The translations under genes and the position numbers were made by a program. The notes below the pieces were generated by a model. That model was not told where the DNA came from and searched no databases. It saw only the letters and a program-made list of their open reading frames with translations. Shown here in pieces: positions 16,631 through 26,480 of a DNA stretch of 64,000 bases (the first letter of the stretch is position 1; each line of letters starts with the position of its first letter). Source of the DNA: Runella rosea (GTDB lineage: Bacteria; Bacteroidota; Bacteroidia; Cytophagales; Spirosomataceae); NCBI RefSeq assembly GCF_003325355.1, contig NZ_CP030850.1, forward strand, positions 186,001 through 250,000. The letters run 5' to 3'.

Positions 16631-18103
16631 TTACTTTTTACCCGACCACGTTTTACGAATGCCAATTTTACCGCCAAACGTATTGGTATAAAGTTGTCCT
16701 TGATCAAAGGCGATGGCCGCGTTCCATTCAAGCCCTTCCCAAAGGCCAATTTGGCCATCCACTTGAAACAAACCCGAAAATTGTTTGGGTACAGTTTCAT
16801 AAGGGAAACCGTAGGTTCCGTAATTCAAGCTGTAGGAAAGTTTACTCAAAAAATGCAGTTTCTCGCCATAGTAGCCTTCAAAGCCGAAATGATAGACAAC
16901 CACGCGGTTGTTGTTTGCGATTTCATTACTATTATAATCATCGGAATTGTTCGTATCTCGGTAATTGGTAATGAAAGGAGTGCCTATGATGCGTCGTTTG
17001 TATGACCAACCATCAAAATATTGTTGGTGATTGAAGTAGTTGTCACGGCCAAAAATGCCGCCCTCAAAATCAAAGGTCGAACCTCCTTGGCTTTTTGTAT
17101 ATAAAAGTTCAAAAAGGGCTTTCTTGAGGCTGAATTGCCCTTTTTTTCGTTCTGGGTAAAGAAAGGTAAGGACGATCCCCTGTAGGCCATCTGCGACGTT
17201 GTTGGCCTCTTTTCGTGCTAAAGAACCATCGTCGAATAGGCTCTGTCGGTAAATGGAAAGGCTCAGGCGACGAAATTCAAATTCTGCGCCAACGTCAATG
17301 GTTCCCAAATGATTCCCGATACGATTAGTTGAGTCAAAATAAGAATTTCCCTTATTCCTGAATCCTGTAACTACAGAAATATAATCTCTGAAGCTACCAG
17401 GCAGCGTTCGATTGTTGACAGTTCCAAGGTCACCATAGGTTTTACCGCCCCATTGTACCTGATGATTGAAGCCACCGTATAATCTTAGTTGGGAAGTGGG
17501 TTTTCCTATGCGGGCATAAAATGATTTCTGGTGAAGGAAGTAGCCGTAGGCGAAATCTCCTGAGCCAAACCAACCATGAGCGTATGACCCTTTGAAAGAA
17601 ATGAGGTTTTTGGTGAAAGTGAGTGGAAGAAAGTCTACAATGGCTAGTTGGATTTTTGGGATGGGGAGGGCATTGCCCGACCAAATATAAGAACCGCTAC
17701 TAAGGAGTGTATCACATAAACCTACTGTTTCACGTTTTCTCCCTATATAAAACTCCCATTTCTTATACTGCACATTTCCGTACAATTCTGGTAAAATCAC
17801 CTGGCTTTTAGTTGACATATTTGCCACTAGGTCGATGCCATACCCTGCTTTCAAATGAGGTGTTTGAGCAATGGGAAACAGGTTTCTTGAACCTCCACGA
17901 ATCATTAGACCCGATGTCTCAGGAACCGTAGCATATTGATTGGTTCGCATCCAAAAGGGTGTTCTGGCAGTTGAGCCATATCCTGTCAGCGATACGTATT
18001 GTTGATTGTGGTTGCTTTGTGTCGAATCTTGGGAAAATGCGTTATAGGAAACGAAAAAGAGCCCTTGAAAGAATAAGTGTAATACAATGATTTTTTTTTT
18101 CAC
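16631..18103 (-). CDS. Wzi-like capsule-assembly outer-membrane protein
   Basis: This 490-aa (from GTG 18103) or 514-aa (from ATG 18175) protein resembles the capsule assembly Wzi family: MRTNQYATVP, ELYGNVQYKKWEFYIGRKRE, GSYAHGWFG and beta-barrel-like alternation up to the C-terminal GGKIGIRKTW. I prefer the GTG because it opens directly onto a signal peptide (KKKIIVLHLFFQGLFF..AFSQ), while the ATG adds a 24-residue leader unlike one. Wzi proteins bind polysaccharide at the outer membrane, consistent with the capsule genes that follow. Confidence 0.82.
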   Translation of the reverse strand: MKKKIIVLHLFFQGLFFVSYNAFSQDSTQSNHNQQYVSLTGYGSTARTPFWMRTNQYATVPETSGLMIRGGSRNLFPIAQTPHLKAGYGIDLVANMSTKSQVILPELYGNVQYKKWEFYIGRKRETVGLCDTLLSSGSYIWSGNALPIPKIQLAIVDFLPLTFTKNLISFKGSYAHGWFGSGDFAYGYFLHQKSFYARIGKPTSQLRLYGGFNHQVQWGGKTYGDLGTVNNRTLPGSFRDYISVVTGFRNKGNSYFDSTNRIGNHLGTIDVGAEFEFRRLSLSIYRQSLFDDGSLARKEANNVADGLQGIVLTFLYPERKKGQFSLKKALFELLYTKSQGGSTFDFEGGIFGRDNYFNHQQYFDGWSYKRRIIGTPFITNYRDTNNSDDYNSNEIANNNRVVVYHFGFEGYYGEKLHFLSKLSYSLNYGTYGFPYETVPKQFSGLFQVDGQIGLWEGLEWNAAIAFDQGQLYTNTFGGKIGIRKTWSGKK

Positions 18104-18262
18104 ACAATTATAGCTCTTTGAATGGATCGTAGGGGTATCGTTTATTTTAAATGAAAACTGCTTTCGAACAAACATTTAAAACTGGATTAGTTGACAAATA
18201 AAATCAAAAAAACACGCCCCTCAAAAAGTATCTTCTTTATATTGCTCGCTAAAACAATAATA

Positions 18263-19396
18263 ATGACCCTCGAAGAAGTAAAAAAACTCATCGGCATCCG
18301 AGAAGACCAAATTTGGTTACTAAAAGCGGCCCTGTTTGCCCCTGAGGAAGCGATTACCTATTGGGAGTGTTGGAAAACACATAAAAATCTCAATCATATA
18401 ACGAAAGAGGACGCAAACTATTCCATTTTCTCAGGGGTTGATACTGAATCTTTAAGGGTGCTTCCCTTAATTTATCGAAATTTAGAACATTCTGCCGATC
18501 CCCTTTTGCCTGCATTAAGGGATGCGTATCGTGACACTTGGATGTCCAACCAAAAATTGTTGTACAGGGCGCAGGAGATAGTTAGGGCTTGCAATGAAGC
18601 GGGTATTCCTAACATGCTGCTTAAAGGTATTCCGATGTCTTTGCATTATTATAAAGATATGGGCGTACGACCCATGGGTGATATTGATCTGTTAGTTCCA
18701 TTGGAATATTTAGAGGCAACCATCTCACTATTAGCTGTCTATGGGAATACTCCCGATGCTGTTGAGTACAAATATCGACATCTGATTCATGCAATGCACT
18801 GTTTTGATGAAGGGGGTGTTGATGTGGATTTGCACTGGCAAGCTTTTTTCTTTCAGGAGTATCAACAGAGTAATTGGATATTTGAAAGAAAATATTCAGA
18901 AAATCTACAGATTGATTCCGAAAACGCTACATGGATTTTAAATGATTCATATCAACTTTTTCATACGATTATTCATGGAACATTGGAAGGGCAACCAACT
19001 ATTCGGTGGATTTTGGATGCTGTCAAAATTTGTAAAAGTCCTTCTTTTAATGGTGACATTAATCAAATAACGGAGTTTGCCGCCGCTAACCATCTTGATT
19101 ATGCTTTGAAAATATGCCTTTTTTATCTTAAAAATGAGTTTCAATTATCAGATTTTTCGGTAAATACTGATGCTAGTAGCATTAAAGAAATTAATTTACA
19201 AAAAAAATTTTTTCGTTTATCCGGCCAATACACCGAAAACAGCATAAAACGTACAGTGCGAATGTTTGAGAGACAAGGTATCGCCTATGAATTGTTTTAT
19301 AAAGACGTAACTAAAAAATCAAAAGCTGCGTGGTTATTTGAGCGATTTAAGTTTAGATTATTGCAAGAAAAAAAACGATTAATAATCCAATCTTGA
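18263..19396 (+). CDS. Nucleotidyltransferase-family protein (NTP_transf_5-like)
   Basis: This 377-aa protein starts at ATG 18263; the frame could extend to a TTG at 18191, giving an unlikely leader. LLKGIPMSLHYY (about 119-130) followed by RPMGDIDLLVP (D140 and D142) is the active-site pattern of the uncharacterised nucleotidyltransferases often found in capsule loci. VDVDLHWQ (about 196-203) supplies a possible third acidic residue. The target is unknown; modification of glycan or of a carrier has been speculated for the family. It is divergent from the Wzi gene and ends only 16 bp from the convergent sugar-transferase gene. Confidence 0.75.
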   Translation: MTLEEVKKLIGIREDQIWLLKAALFAPEEAITYWECWKTHKNLNHITKEDANYSIFSGVDTESLRVLPLIYRNLEHSADPLLPALRDAYRDTWMSNQKLLYRAQEIVRACNEAGIPNMLLKGIPMSLHYYKDMGVRPMGDIDLLVPLEYLEATISLLAVYGNTPDAVEYKYRHLIHAMHCFDEGGVDVDLHWQAFFFQEYQQSNWIFERKYSENLQIDSENATWILNDSYQLFHTIIHGTLEGQPTIRWILDAVKICKSPSFNGDINQITEFAAANHLDYALKICLFYLKNEFQLSDFSVNTDASSIKEINLQKKFFRLSGQYTENSIKRTVRMFERQGIAYELFYKDVTKKSKAAWLFERFKFRLLQEKKRLIIQS

Positions 19397-19412
19397 AGGT
19401 AGTGTTTGCATT

Positions 19413-20789
19413 TTATTTACCCTTGGCCTTAAGCATTACAACAACCGTTTCCCAAATAATCAACATATCCACAAACAGCGAAACTTTTGTTAAGTATTGT
19501 AAATCAAATTCTAAACGCTGAATCATTTCTTCGACGTTTTGTGCATATCCAAATTTTACTTGGCCAATGGAGGTAATGCCCGGCTTGACCGTCAATAATT
19601 TAGTAAAGTCAGGGGCAATGGGCGTTATTTGGTCAATAAAGAATTGGCGCTCAGGGCGCGGCCCCACGACTGACATATCCCCTTTTAAAACATTGTAAAA
19701 TTGCGGGATTTCATCCAAGCGCATTTTACGCATGAATTGTCCCCATGGGGTTATTCTGGGATCTTCGTTGCCAAATGATAATGCGGGCCCTTCCTGTTCC
19801 GCATTTACGTACATACTTCGGAATTTATAAATACGGAAAGGTTTGCCAGATTTGCCGATTCTTTCCTGAGAATAAAATATAGGGCCTTTGGAAGAAAGTT
19901 TGGTGATTAAACCTAAGATAATCCAAATCGGCATACCCATAAACAGAATAAACGATGAAAAGGCAATATCGAAGATACGTTTCAGGATTTGTACTTTTAT
20001 ATCTTCCCAAAAGCGGTTTGAAATATCAATAATCGGCAACATGTCATGGTATTCAACCGTCGATTGCCTGCTGAGAATGGAAGAAAAATCAATGACTAGC
20101 TTTACTTGAAAATTTTCTTGCTCTGATTGAGTGATGATGTTGCTTAATACTTCATTGTTGATGTAAGGAGTGCAGCAGTACACGCAATCAATGGTGTTTT
20201 GTTTAATAAATGTTGTTAAACGATCATAATCTCCTCGCATAATGGATTTATTATTTTCGTCAATGTCACCAAAAAAACCGTAAAATTCGTAACCAAACTC
20301 GGGATAATTCTCGTAAAATTCTTTTAATGTAGTGGCTAATTTTCCGTGGCCAACAATGATGTATCGTCGTATATTATGACCAGACGCGCGGTAAAATTTA
20401 ATGAAGACTACGGCAAAGACCCGCCACGTGATTCCCAATGCCACAAATACCATAAGCATGAACAACATGTGCAGACGGGATAAATTTAAATCCCTCAAAA
20501 TAATCCATGCAAACGCCATACATGCGGCGAATAAACCTGAAAGTGATAAGTATTGATATAAAATATTAAAAACGTGAAATTTTATTCGTGAGTAATTGTA
20601 AGGCTTCACGATGACGATTAAACCCAGCCATATCAAATTACAAACTAGCAAAAACCATTGGTACGAAGTATTGAATTCTGAGGCAAATCCAAATTTAATG
20701 AGGTATGCAATCCAAAAAGACAGATTTAGAAGTATCCAATCAAGGATAAGTTGAAATGGTAAGAAAAGAAATGAGTAACGATGTTTCAT
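19413..20789 (-). CDS. Undecaprenyl-phosphate sugar phosphotransferase (WcaJ-type)
   Basis: This 458-aa protein has about five N-terminal membrane segments, a Rossmann-like middle (YIIVGHGKLATTLKEF) and a C-terminal bacterial sugar-transferase domain. That domain shows SQERIGKSGKPFRIYKFRSM, MRKMRLDEIPQFYNVLKGDMSVVGPRPE and GITSIGQV. It is the classic architecture of polyisoprenyl-phosphate hexose-1-phosphate transferases that start capsule or exopolysaccharide repeat units on the inner membrane. The ATG at 20789 is preferred to the TTG at 20798. It is separated from the other capsule genes by surface-protein genes. Confidence 0.93.
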   Translation of the reverse strand: MKHRYSFLFLPFQLILDWILLNLSFWIAYLIKFGFASEFNTSYQWFLLVCNLIWLGLIVIVKPYNYSRIKFHVFNILYQYLSLSGLFAACMAFAWIILRDLNLSRLHMLFMLMVFVALGITWRVFAVVFIKFYRASGHNIRRYIIVGHGKLATTLKEFYENYPEFGYEFYGFFGDIDENNKSIMRGDYDRLTTFIKQNTIDCVYCCTPYINNEVLSNIITQSEQENFQVKLVIDFSSILSRQSTVEYHDMLPIIDISNRFWEDIKVQILKRIFDIAFSSFILFMGMPIWIILGLITKLSSKGPIFYSQERIGKSGKPFRIYKFRSMYVNAEQEGPALSFGNEDPRITPWGQFMRKMRLDEIPQFYNVLKGDMSVVGPRPERQFFIDQITPIAPDFTKLLTVKPGITSIGQVKFGYAQNVEEMIQRLEFDLQYLTKVSLFVDMLIIWETVVVMLKAKGK

Positions 20790-20857
20790 ATTTTTCAATG
20801 ATGAAGTGATTATTCTAAAATAATACAGCTTCAGTAGAACCTAAAACCATTAAATGG

Positions 20858-20889
20858 TTGTGCCCAAGATACTACTATCTTGGGCACAA
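20858..20889 (-). terminator. Hairpin after the T9SS type A protein gene
   Basis: A perfect 14-bp stem TTGTGCCCAAGATA/TATCTTGGGCACAA with a 4-nt loop (20872-20875) lies 22 bp past the stop of the 20912-21997 gene on the - strand. The downstream T-run on the - strand is short, so termination may be partial. Confidence 0.7.
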
Positions 20890-20911
20890 TTACATAAAGA
20901 ACAATTCAATA

Positions 20912-21997
20912 TTACTTGGTAATAAGTAAATTCTGTACAAAACTTTGGTTTTTTTCGGTACGAAGGACTCGTAGGAAATAACTGCCGTTGGATACTTTAT
21001 CACCAATAGAATATTTAGTTGAAAAATCTTTGACTTTACCCTCCTGCTTAACCAATGAACGTCCACTCAAATCAGTAATATCAAGCGAAATTGTTTCGTT
21101 GGCTGAAAATCCTTTCAAGCGAACATCAAATGAACCATTGCTTGGATTGGGATAAACGCTGACTTCTGCATTTTCTGATGCTTCTGCAATTTGTGTGCCA
21201 ATCGTAAAGTAAGATGCCCCATTCAATACAGTTTGGGCCGAGACTACGTTATTTTCGACACTGCCCGCTGTCAGATTCCATTGATTGTCGCGCAATTGCA
21301 AGATTTGGTTATTGGCTTGCTCCGACGCAACACTCACTTGAATGTTTTGGTTTTTGATTCCCTGAACTGCCCAATAGTTGTTGCCAGTCACTTCAGCAAC
21401 GGCGTCAGCTAATTTATTAGACAGACGAGTGGGGCTTTGCGTCACAAATCCGACCGAAATTTTATCTTCGCTCGCTGGTTTAGAGATGGCAAACGTATGC
21501 AGTTCGAGTCCATCGCCCACGGGAAAATCAAAAGCATCATCGCCCGACTTTTGAACATAACCCTTCACGTGTGAACGGTTGGATGCTCCCGTAATCTGGG
21601 CGTTATCGGCTATTTCTAGGGGGAATAACGCGGTATTTTCAATAATTCCTTTGCCAAACTTTAGCTCGTTCTGTACAATCAACGGGGCTTGCAGATTCAC
21701 TTTCCCGACTTGTGAAAGCAAAAGTGCGCCTACGTTGATAGAATTGTCACTTTTAATCAGTTGCGTTCCTTCACCGTCCAATATTACTTGACCGTTTAGC
21801 GCCATTTGACCTTGATTGCTTATCCCTTTACGGAGATGAAGCGTACCGTCTGACTTCAAGTCACCTTGATTGATTATTTCGTTGTTCATGGTAACTATGG
21901 CCCCCGAACCAATATAGACTTCGGCTGAGGAGAAAAACTGGGCATGAGCGGCAGGAATACAGAGAAAACCCAGAAAGACAAGTAGTGGCTTTTTCAT
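20912..21997 (-). CDS. Secreted surface protein with T9SS type A sorting domain
   Basis: This 361-aa protein starts at ATG 21997 with the signal peptide MKKPLLVFLGFLCIPAAHAQ. The frame extends to 22033 without it. The passenger part is beta-rich without a recognised domain. The last roughly 80 residues form a type A C-terminal sorting domain (VYPNPSNGSFDVRL, LDITDLSGRSLV, VSNGSYFLRVL, QNLLITK). Such proteins cross the outer membrane through the type IX secretion system and are anchored to surface glycan. Function of the passenger is unknown. A hairpin follows. Confidence 0.88.
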   Translation of the reverse strand: MKKPLLVFLGFLCIPAAHAQFFSSAEVYIGSGAIVTMNNEIINQGDLKSDGTLHLRKGISNQGQMALNGQVILDGEGTQLIKSDNSINVGALLLSQVGKVNLQAPLIVQNELKFGKGIIENTALFPLEIADNAQITGASNRSHVKGYVQKSGDDAFDFPVGDGLELHTFAISKPASEDKISVGFVTQSPTRLSNKLADAVAEVTGNNYWAVQGIKNQNIQVSVASEQANNQILQLRDNQWNLTAGSVENNVVSAQTVLNGASYFTIGTQIAEASENAEVSVYPNPSNGSFDVRLKGFSANETISLDITDLSGRSLVKQEGKVKDFSTKYSIGDKVSNGSYFLRVLRTEKNQSFVQNLLITK

Positions 21998-22186
21998 ATT
22001 TAAGGAATAGTTATGTCCATTTTGAAAATTCAATGAGTAAAGCTAAGTTTTTTTTGGATTATCCACAACAAGATGGACTCAAAGTTATCTAACGGTATAT
22101 TTGAGTCATTAGATTGAGGTTTGATAGAATTAAATAAAGCAACCGTCATGTTATTCAAAAACAACTACCAACAATTATTTCAACGG

Positions 22187-23590
22187 TTACCTCATTAAAT
22201 TGACAGTGCCAAGTTTAGAATAAGCCCTTTCTTTAGTATCAGTGTATTCTATTTTATAGGTATAAAATCCTGGGCTTAGCTCTCTGCCGTTTACGTCGGT
22301 TCCGTTCCATCCTTTCGTTCCATCTTTTGTGTTATAGAGCACATTGCCCCAGCGATCATAGACCGTTATTTCTAACTTATTGATTAATTGTCCTTTTACA
22401 TCAAATGTATCATTAAGCCCATCATTGTTGGGGGAGAAAGTATCTGGAACAAACAATTTGACCGTTCGACCGTAGCTTATGGCATTGGATAGACTTGTTT
22501 GTCCATTGACCGCTGTTGCGCGAACGCGATAAACTACTTCTACATCATTATCACTGATGTCCATTGGCCATTCCGTAGTATTGCCAACGGGATAAGTGGC
22601 AACCACCTGACCATTTTCATTGAGCTTTTCAATGGTATAGTTGTCGATTGCCGTGGAAAAAGGTGATTCAGAAGACCATTTTAAGGTTTCTTTTTCCGCT
22701 TGAAGGTAAATGGTGCAAACCGTGGGCATTGTAGCAGGTTTACGGTCGCATGCATCGGCGTAAGCCACTTGGTAGCAAGCGCCACTTTGTGAGGCATTTA
22801 AGGTGGAGTCAACATAAGGGCTGTTGACTCGGAGGGTTTCAACGCCATTTTTACTAAACGAATAGTTTTTTACCTTAACCGTATTGGGGACCGTTATGCT
22901 TATCTGACCGTACAAGTTATTTATTACGGTAGCCGTAGCACTTGTTATAGGGGCGGGATCATTTAGCACTTCAAAAGTTTGCGGGTCGCTATCCGCATTA
23001 CATCCATTCAATGCTAGGGTCCCTTCCCCCCTTACCCTAATTTGATAAGTGCCTGAATTTGCGTAGGTATAACTAAGGTCAGGTTGTCCGGGGGCATACG
23101 CTTGGGTAGGTTGTCCGTCCCCCCAATCTACCAAATATCTACCAAAAGCCAGCCCAGTTGTATTTATCTTTAATTTGGTTGTATTTCCGCATTCAGATGC
23201 GAGAGAAAAGGTGGGTTTAGATGTTGCGTATACTTGGATTGAATTACATGCGACAGAGGGTTTTCCATTAACGATGCCTATTTGAACAATATAATAATAG
23301 CCAGGTTGTATATATGAAGAAAAGGTTGTAGGTTTTGCTTGTGAAGTATCAGCAATGCTTTTGTAATCAAAAATATAACGAGCATTAACTACTGATGCAG
23401 GGGTGGTTACCGTAACTGGTCGACCAGTACACTGAGTTCCCACCTCGGTACCAGCAATTCCAAAACTCCCGTCCACCCACTGGGGACCAAACTGCGCTGG
23501 AACGGGGCACTGCGCCATCGTAACCTTTGTGAATAATCCGCACAGGCACATTATATAAGGTAGAATATACCGATAGTTGAAGCAAGCCAT
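22187..23590 (-). CDS. T9SS type B (CHU_C) surface protein
   Basis: This 467-aa protein starts at ATG 23590 (MACFNYRYILPYIMCLCGLFT..MAQ signal peptide). A possible extension to 23656 is less credible. It contains a PKD-like stretch (LVDWGDGQPTQAY, SYTYANSGTYQI) and a fibronectin-like segment. The C-terminus is a gliding-motility/CHU_C domain: LFVPDTFSPNNDGLNDTFDV, ITVYDRWGNVLYN, WNGTDVNGRELSPGFYTYKI. This domain directs T9SS export. It is paralogous to the 62050-63522 protein. The 153-bp gap behind it (22034-22186) shows no gene. Confidence 0.9.
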   Translation of the reverse strand: MACFNYRYILPYIMCLCGLFTKVTMAQCPVPAQFGPQWVDGSFGIAGTEVGTQCTGRPVTVTTPASVVNARYIFDYKSIADTSQAKPTTFSSYIQPGYYYIVQIGIVNGKPSVACNSIQVYATSKPTFSLASECGNTTKLKINTTGLAFGRYLVDWGDGQPTQAYAPGQPDLSYTYANSGTYQIRVRGEGTLALNGCNADSDPQTFEVLNDPAPITSATATVINNLYGQISITVPNTVKVKNYSFSKNGVETLRVNSPYVDSTLNASQSGACYQVAYADACDRKPATMPTVCTIYLQAEKETLKWSSESPFSTAIDNYTIEKLNENGQVVATYPVGNTTEWPMDISDNDVEVVYRVRATAVNGQTSLSNAISYGRTVKLFVPDTFSPNNDGLNDTFDVKGQLINKLEITVYDRWGNVLYNTKDGTKGWNGTDVNGRELSPGFYTYKIEYTDTKERAYSKLGTVNLMR

Positions 23591-23764
23591 TGTGAATAAA
23601 AATTGTATTTGCGAAATTAGAAAGAATAAGCAATATTTAAACGTACTTAAGGGCACAAAATGCTACCGTTAGATAATTTTAGGGCAAAGCATTTTTTCAT
23701 TCTGTTTTTATCCCTTATTTTCGGAAAGTGAAATAGAAACGAAAACAAAAAACATACTAGACAC

Positions 23765-25276
23765 ATGAAAAAAATTCTTACTCTAGCGTTGGCCTTTAGT
23801 TGCGGGGCTGCCTTGGCACAGAAAGCCGATAACGTCGGGATTGGAACGACAAAGCCGGACCCTTCGGCGATTTTGGACCTTAATTCTAACACAAAAGGGT
23901 TGCTACTACCCCGAATGAATCAGGCCCAGCGTGATGCCATTAAAAATCCAGCGGCAGGTTTGGTTATCTTTCAAACTGACCAAGCTGTAGGTACCTATAC
24001 TTTTGATGGCACTGCATGGCAACCTTCAAATGCTCGCACATCGGCTGTTAGCTCAGTAGGTGCTTGGGATAAGCAAGGGAATGTGATTGATGATACTGAT
24101 TTCTTGGGAAGTACTAATGATAAGCCTTTAAGGTTTAAAGTTAATAACAACTTATCTGGACTTGTTGAGCATACAGGTAGCTTACGAACTTTCTTGGGCT
24201 ATCAATCAGGGTTAAATACTACTGGGCAGTATAACACAGCATTTGGTTGGCAAGCCCTTTTGAATAACACAACTGGACAGAGCAATGTTGCTGTAGGCAC
24301 CGGAGCATTAACAGGAGCAACAGGAAGTAATAATATAGGTATAGGGGTAAACGTTCTTCATGGCAATGGTGCTTCGACAGGTGGAAATGATAACGTTGCA
24401 ATTGGACATTTTTCTACTTTTAAAAATACTGCTGGTTCAAGTAACGTAGGCATAGGCTTTTTCTCTCTTTATAACAACACTCTTGGCTCACATAATTTGG
24501 CTGTTGGAACTTTTGCAATGGAGAATAGCAATTCAGGAACTTTCAATGTGGGTATTGGTTCAAGTGCATTGAGAGCTAATACAAGTGGGTCTAATAATAT
24601 GGCTATCGGGGCTAACGCATTGGGTTCCAATACTGGTAGTAATAACGTAGCTATTGGAGCACAAGCTTTGCGCACAAATACAGGAAGTGGTAGTGTTGCC
24701 ATAGGTGGCGGCGCAGGTGAGAACGAAACGGGTAGTAATATGTTGTACATCTCAAACTCAAACACGGCCAACCCGCTAATCAAGGGTCAGTTTTATGCTA
24801 CATTACCTTCTGCAACAACACCATGGTTAAGAATAAACCTTCGTTCCGTTCCAGGGTCTCCAACTCCAAGTACTGTCGGATACTTAGCGATTGGAGATTT
24901 TGATACTGCACCTGGTGGGGCTGGGGCTGGAGGTTTAGCTCTTCCAAGTAGCTTTTCAGGTGGCCCATATCGTTTATATGTGCAAGATGGTATTATGACA
25001 GAAAAATTGAAAGTTGCCCTCCGCAATTCTTCCGATTGGGCTGACTATGTATTTGCGCCCAACTATAAGTTAATGCCATTGAACGAAGTTGAGAAATATG
25101 TAAGTGAAAATAAGCATCTACCTAACATCCCATCTGCCGAGGAAATGTCAAAAAATGGCTTAGATGTTATGCAAACCTCCGCTAAATTAATGGAAAAAAT
25201 AGAAGAATTAACCTTGTATGTCATAGAGTTAAACAAGGAGATTCAGGCATTGAAAAAGCAAAACGCTCAAAAATAA
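23765..25276 (+). CDS. Secreted protein with YadA-head-like repeats and coiled-coil tail
   Basis: This 503-aa protein has a signal peptide (MKKILTLALAFSCGAALAQ). It is followed by an N-terminal module common in Bacteroidota fibre-like proteins (NVGIGTTKPDPSAILDL, KGLLLPRM). Residues about 155-325 carry about nine short repeats of the type GxxAL..NT.GSNNVAIG, resembling left-handed beta-roll YadA-head repeats. The C-terminal 90 residues end in LPNIPSAEEM and a helix EKIEELTLYVIELNKEIQALKK, a likely trimeric coiled coil. No outer-membrane barrel anchor is seen. It is probably a surface adhesin or fibre. Confidence 0.75.
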   Translation: MKKILTLALAFSCGAALAQKADNVGIGTTKPDPSAILDLNSNTKGLLLPRMNQAQRDAIKNPAAGLVIFQTDQAVGTYTFDGTAWQPSNARTSAVSSVGAWDKQGNVIDDTDFLGSTNDKPLRFKVNNNLSGLVEHTGSLRTFLGYQSGLNTTGQYNTAFGWQALLNNTTGQSNVAVGTGALTGATGSNNIGIGVNVLHGNGASTGGNDNVAIGHFSTFKNTAGSSNVGIGFFSLYNNTLGSHNLAVGTFAMENSNSGTFNVGIGSSALRANTSGSNNMAIGANALGSNTGSNNVAIGAQALRTNTGSGSVAIGGGAGENETGSNMLYISNSNTANPLIKGQFYATLPSATTPWLRINLRSVPGSPTPSTVGYLAIGDFDTAPGGAGAGGLALPSSFSGGPYRLYVQDGIMTEKLKVALRNSSDWADYVFAPNYKLMPLNEVEKYVSENKHLPNIPSAEEMSKNGLDVMQTSAKLMEKIEELTLYVIELNKEIQALKKQNAQK

Positions 25277-25350
25277 TTTTAGTAATATCAGTATATTCAC
25301 AATAAGGGGATAGTTACATTTCCTTATTGGTTTTTTAGGGTCACTTGGTA

Positions 25351-25397
25351 AACACGGTCTAACCAATAGAATATTTGGTTAGACCGTGTTATTTTTT
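25351..25397 (+). terminator. Strong hairpin between convergent genes
   Basis: A perfect 16-bp inverted repeat AACACGGTCTAACCAA (25351-25366) and TTGGTTAGACCGTGTT (25375-25390) encloses an 8-nt loop and is followed by ATTTTTTG. It lies between the 23765-25276 gene and the oppositely oriented 25400-26479 gene. It should stop + strand transcripts and possibly also - strand ones. Confidence 0.85.
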
Positions 25398-25399
25398 GT

Positions 25400-26479
25400 T
25401 TAGTTGGTTGGCATTGTTAAATTTTTAGCCAATACTCTATAAATTTCACTGTAATTACGACACATACTTAAAGTGTCAAATTCTCTTAATAGCTTATTAT
25501 AAGAATTATCTCCATGAAAAGCCAAGACAGATGTATCATTAAGATAGTTGATTATGTGGCTCAAAGCTTCGTTTTTTGTTTTAAAACAGTATCCATTAAT
25601 ACTATTACTGACTAAGTCAATATTACCAACGCATTCATTTAGTAGTAAAGGTAGCCTATAATTCATAGCTTCTAAAACAGCAAATGGCAAACCCTCCCAA
25701 ATTGATGTCGAAATATACAAATCACTATTTGATAAATATTTTTCAACTTCTGCCGATGATATCCACCCCGTTATTTTGATATTAGGGGAAGATAAAGTGG
25801 ATCTAAGTTCTCCATCCCCAACCCATATAAAGTCTATTGGATAGTGTAAAAGGTTCTTAGCTATATCATTGAATAAGTGTGGGTTTTTTTGAGTTGAAAT
25901 TCTCCCGATAGTAACAATTGAAAATCGCTCTCGTAGCCTTATTTTCTTCTCATAACTTTTGATGCGTATGCCATTATTTATAGTAATAGCCTGTACCCCT
26001 ATGCTGTGAAATAATTGTGTTTCTGATTTTGATACACATATGACTTGCCCACATAATAGGCTTGAACAATATTCAATAGTTTTATATAAAGTTATTTTTA
26101 GTCGTGTGATGTCTTTTCTTGCAAAGGATGCACCATTAGGTGTATAAAGTATTATTTTGTCTGGGAAAAATAGACCCACAACTCTTCCTATAGCACCTGC
26201 TTTTGATGAATGAAGGTGAATAACATCATAGCTGTCGGTTTTTAAAAAACGATATAATTCAATACTAGCAATTACATCATTAAATATATTTATCTCTCTT
26301 TTTGCACTTTTCCAACTAACAAATCTAACATTGTATTTAAATTCCTTTTTTACTTCATTGATATCTACTTCTCTCTGGGCATAAAAAATGGTATGTTCAC
26401 ATTCGATCCCGTCAGTCAGATTTTTAATAAAAGTTATTAATCCACTACCAAATGCTTCAACAATGTGAGCTACTTTCAT
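25400..26479 (-). CDS. Glycosyltransferase family 4
   Basis: This 359-aa protein has the GT-B layout of GT4 enzymes: N-terminal VAHIVEAFGSGLITFI, then DVIHLHSSKAG, then IVTIGRISTQKNP, FIWVGDGEL and the EGLPFAVLEAM (E-x7-E) retaining signature. It transfers a sugar from a nucleotide donor to the growing lipid-linked repeat unit on the cytoplasmic face. It is the last gene of the - strand capsule run, 1 bp after the next GT4 gene. Donor and acceptor cannot be told. Confidence 0.92.
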   Translation of the reverse strand: MKVAHIVEAFGSGLITFIKNLTDGIECEHTIFYAQREVDINEVKKEFKYNVRFVSWKSAKREINIFNDVIASIELYRFLKTDSYDVIHLHSSKAGAIGRVVGLFFPDKIILYTPNGASFARKDITRLKITLYKTIEYCSSLLCGQVICVSKSETQLFHSIGVQAITINNGIRIKSYEKKIRLRERFSIVTIGRISTQKNPHLFNDIAKNLLHYPIDFIWVGDGELRSTLSSPNIKITGWISSAEVEKYLSNSDLYISTSIWEGLPFAVLEAMNYRLPLLLNECVGNIDLVSNSINGYCFKTKNEALSHIINYLNDTSVLAFHGDNSYNKLLREFDTLSMCRNYSEIYRVLAKNLTMPTN

Positions 26480-26480
26480 T

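Noticed and set aside
24180-24720. Short periodic repeats that could be taken for a CRISPR array
   Set aside because: They are degenerate coding repeats of a beta-roll protein in one long open frame, without constant repeat units or spacers.
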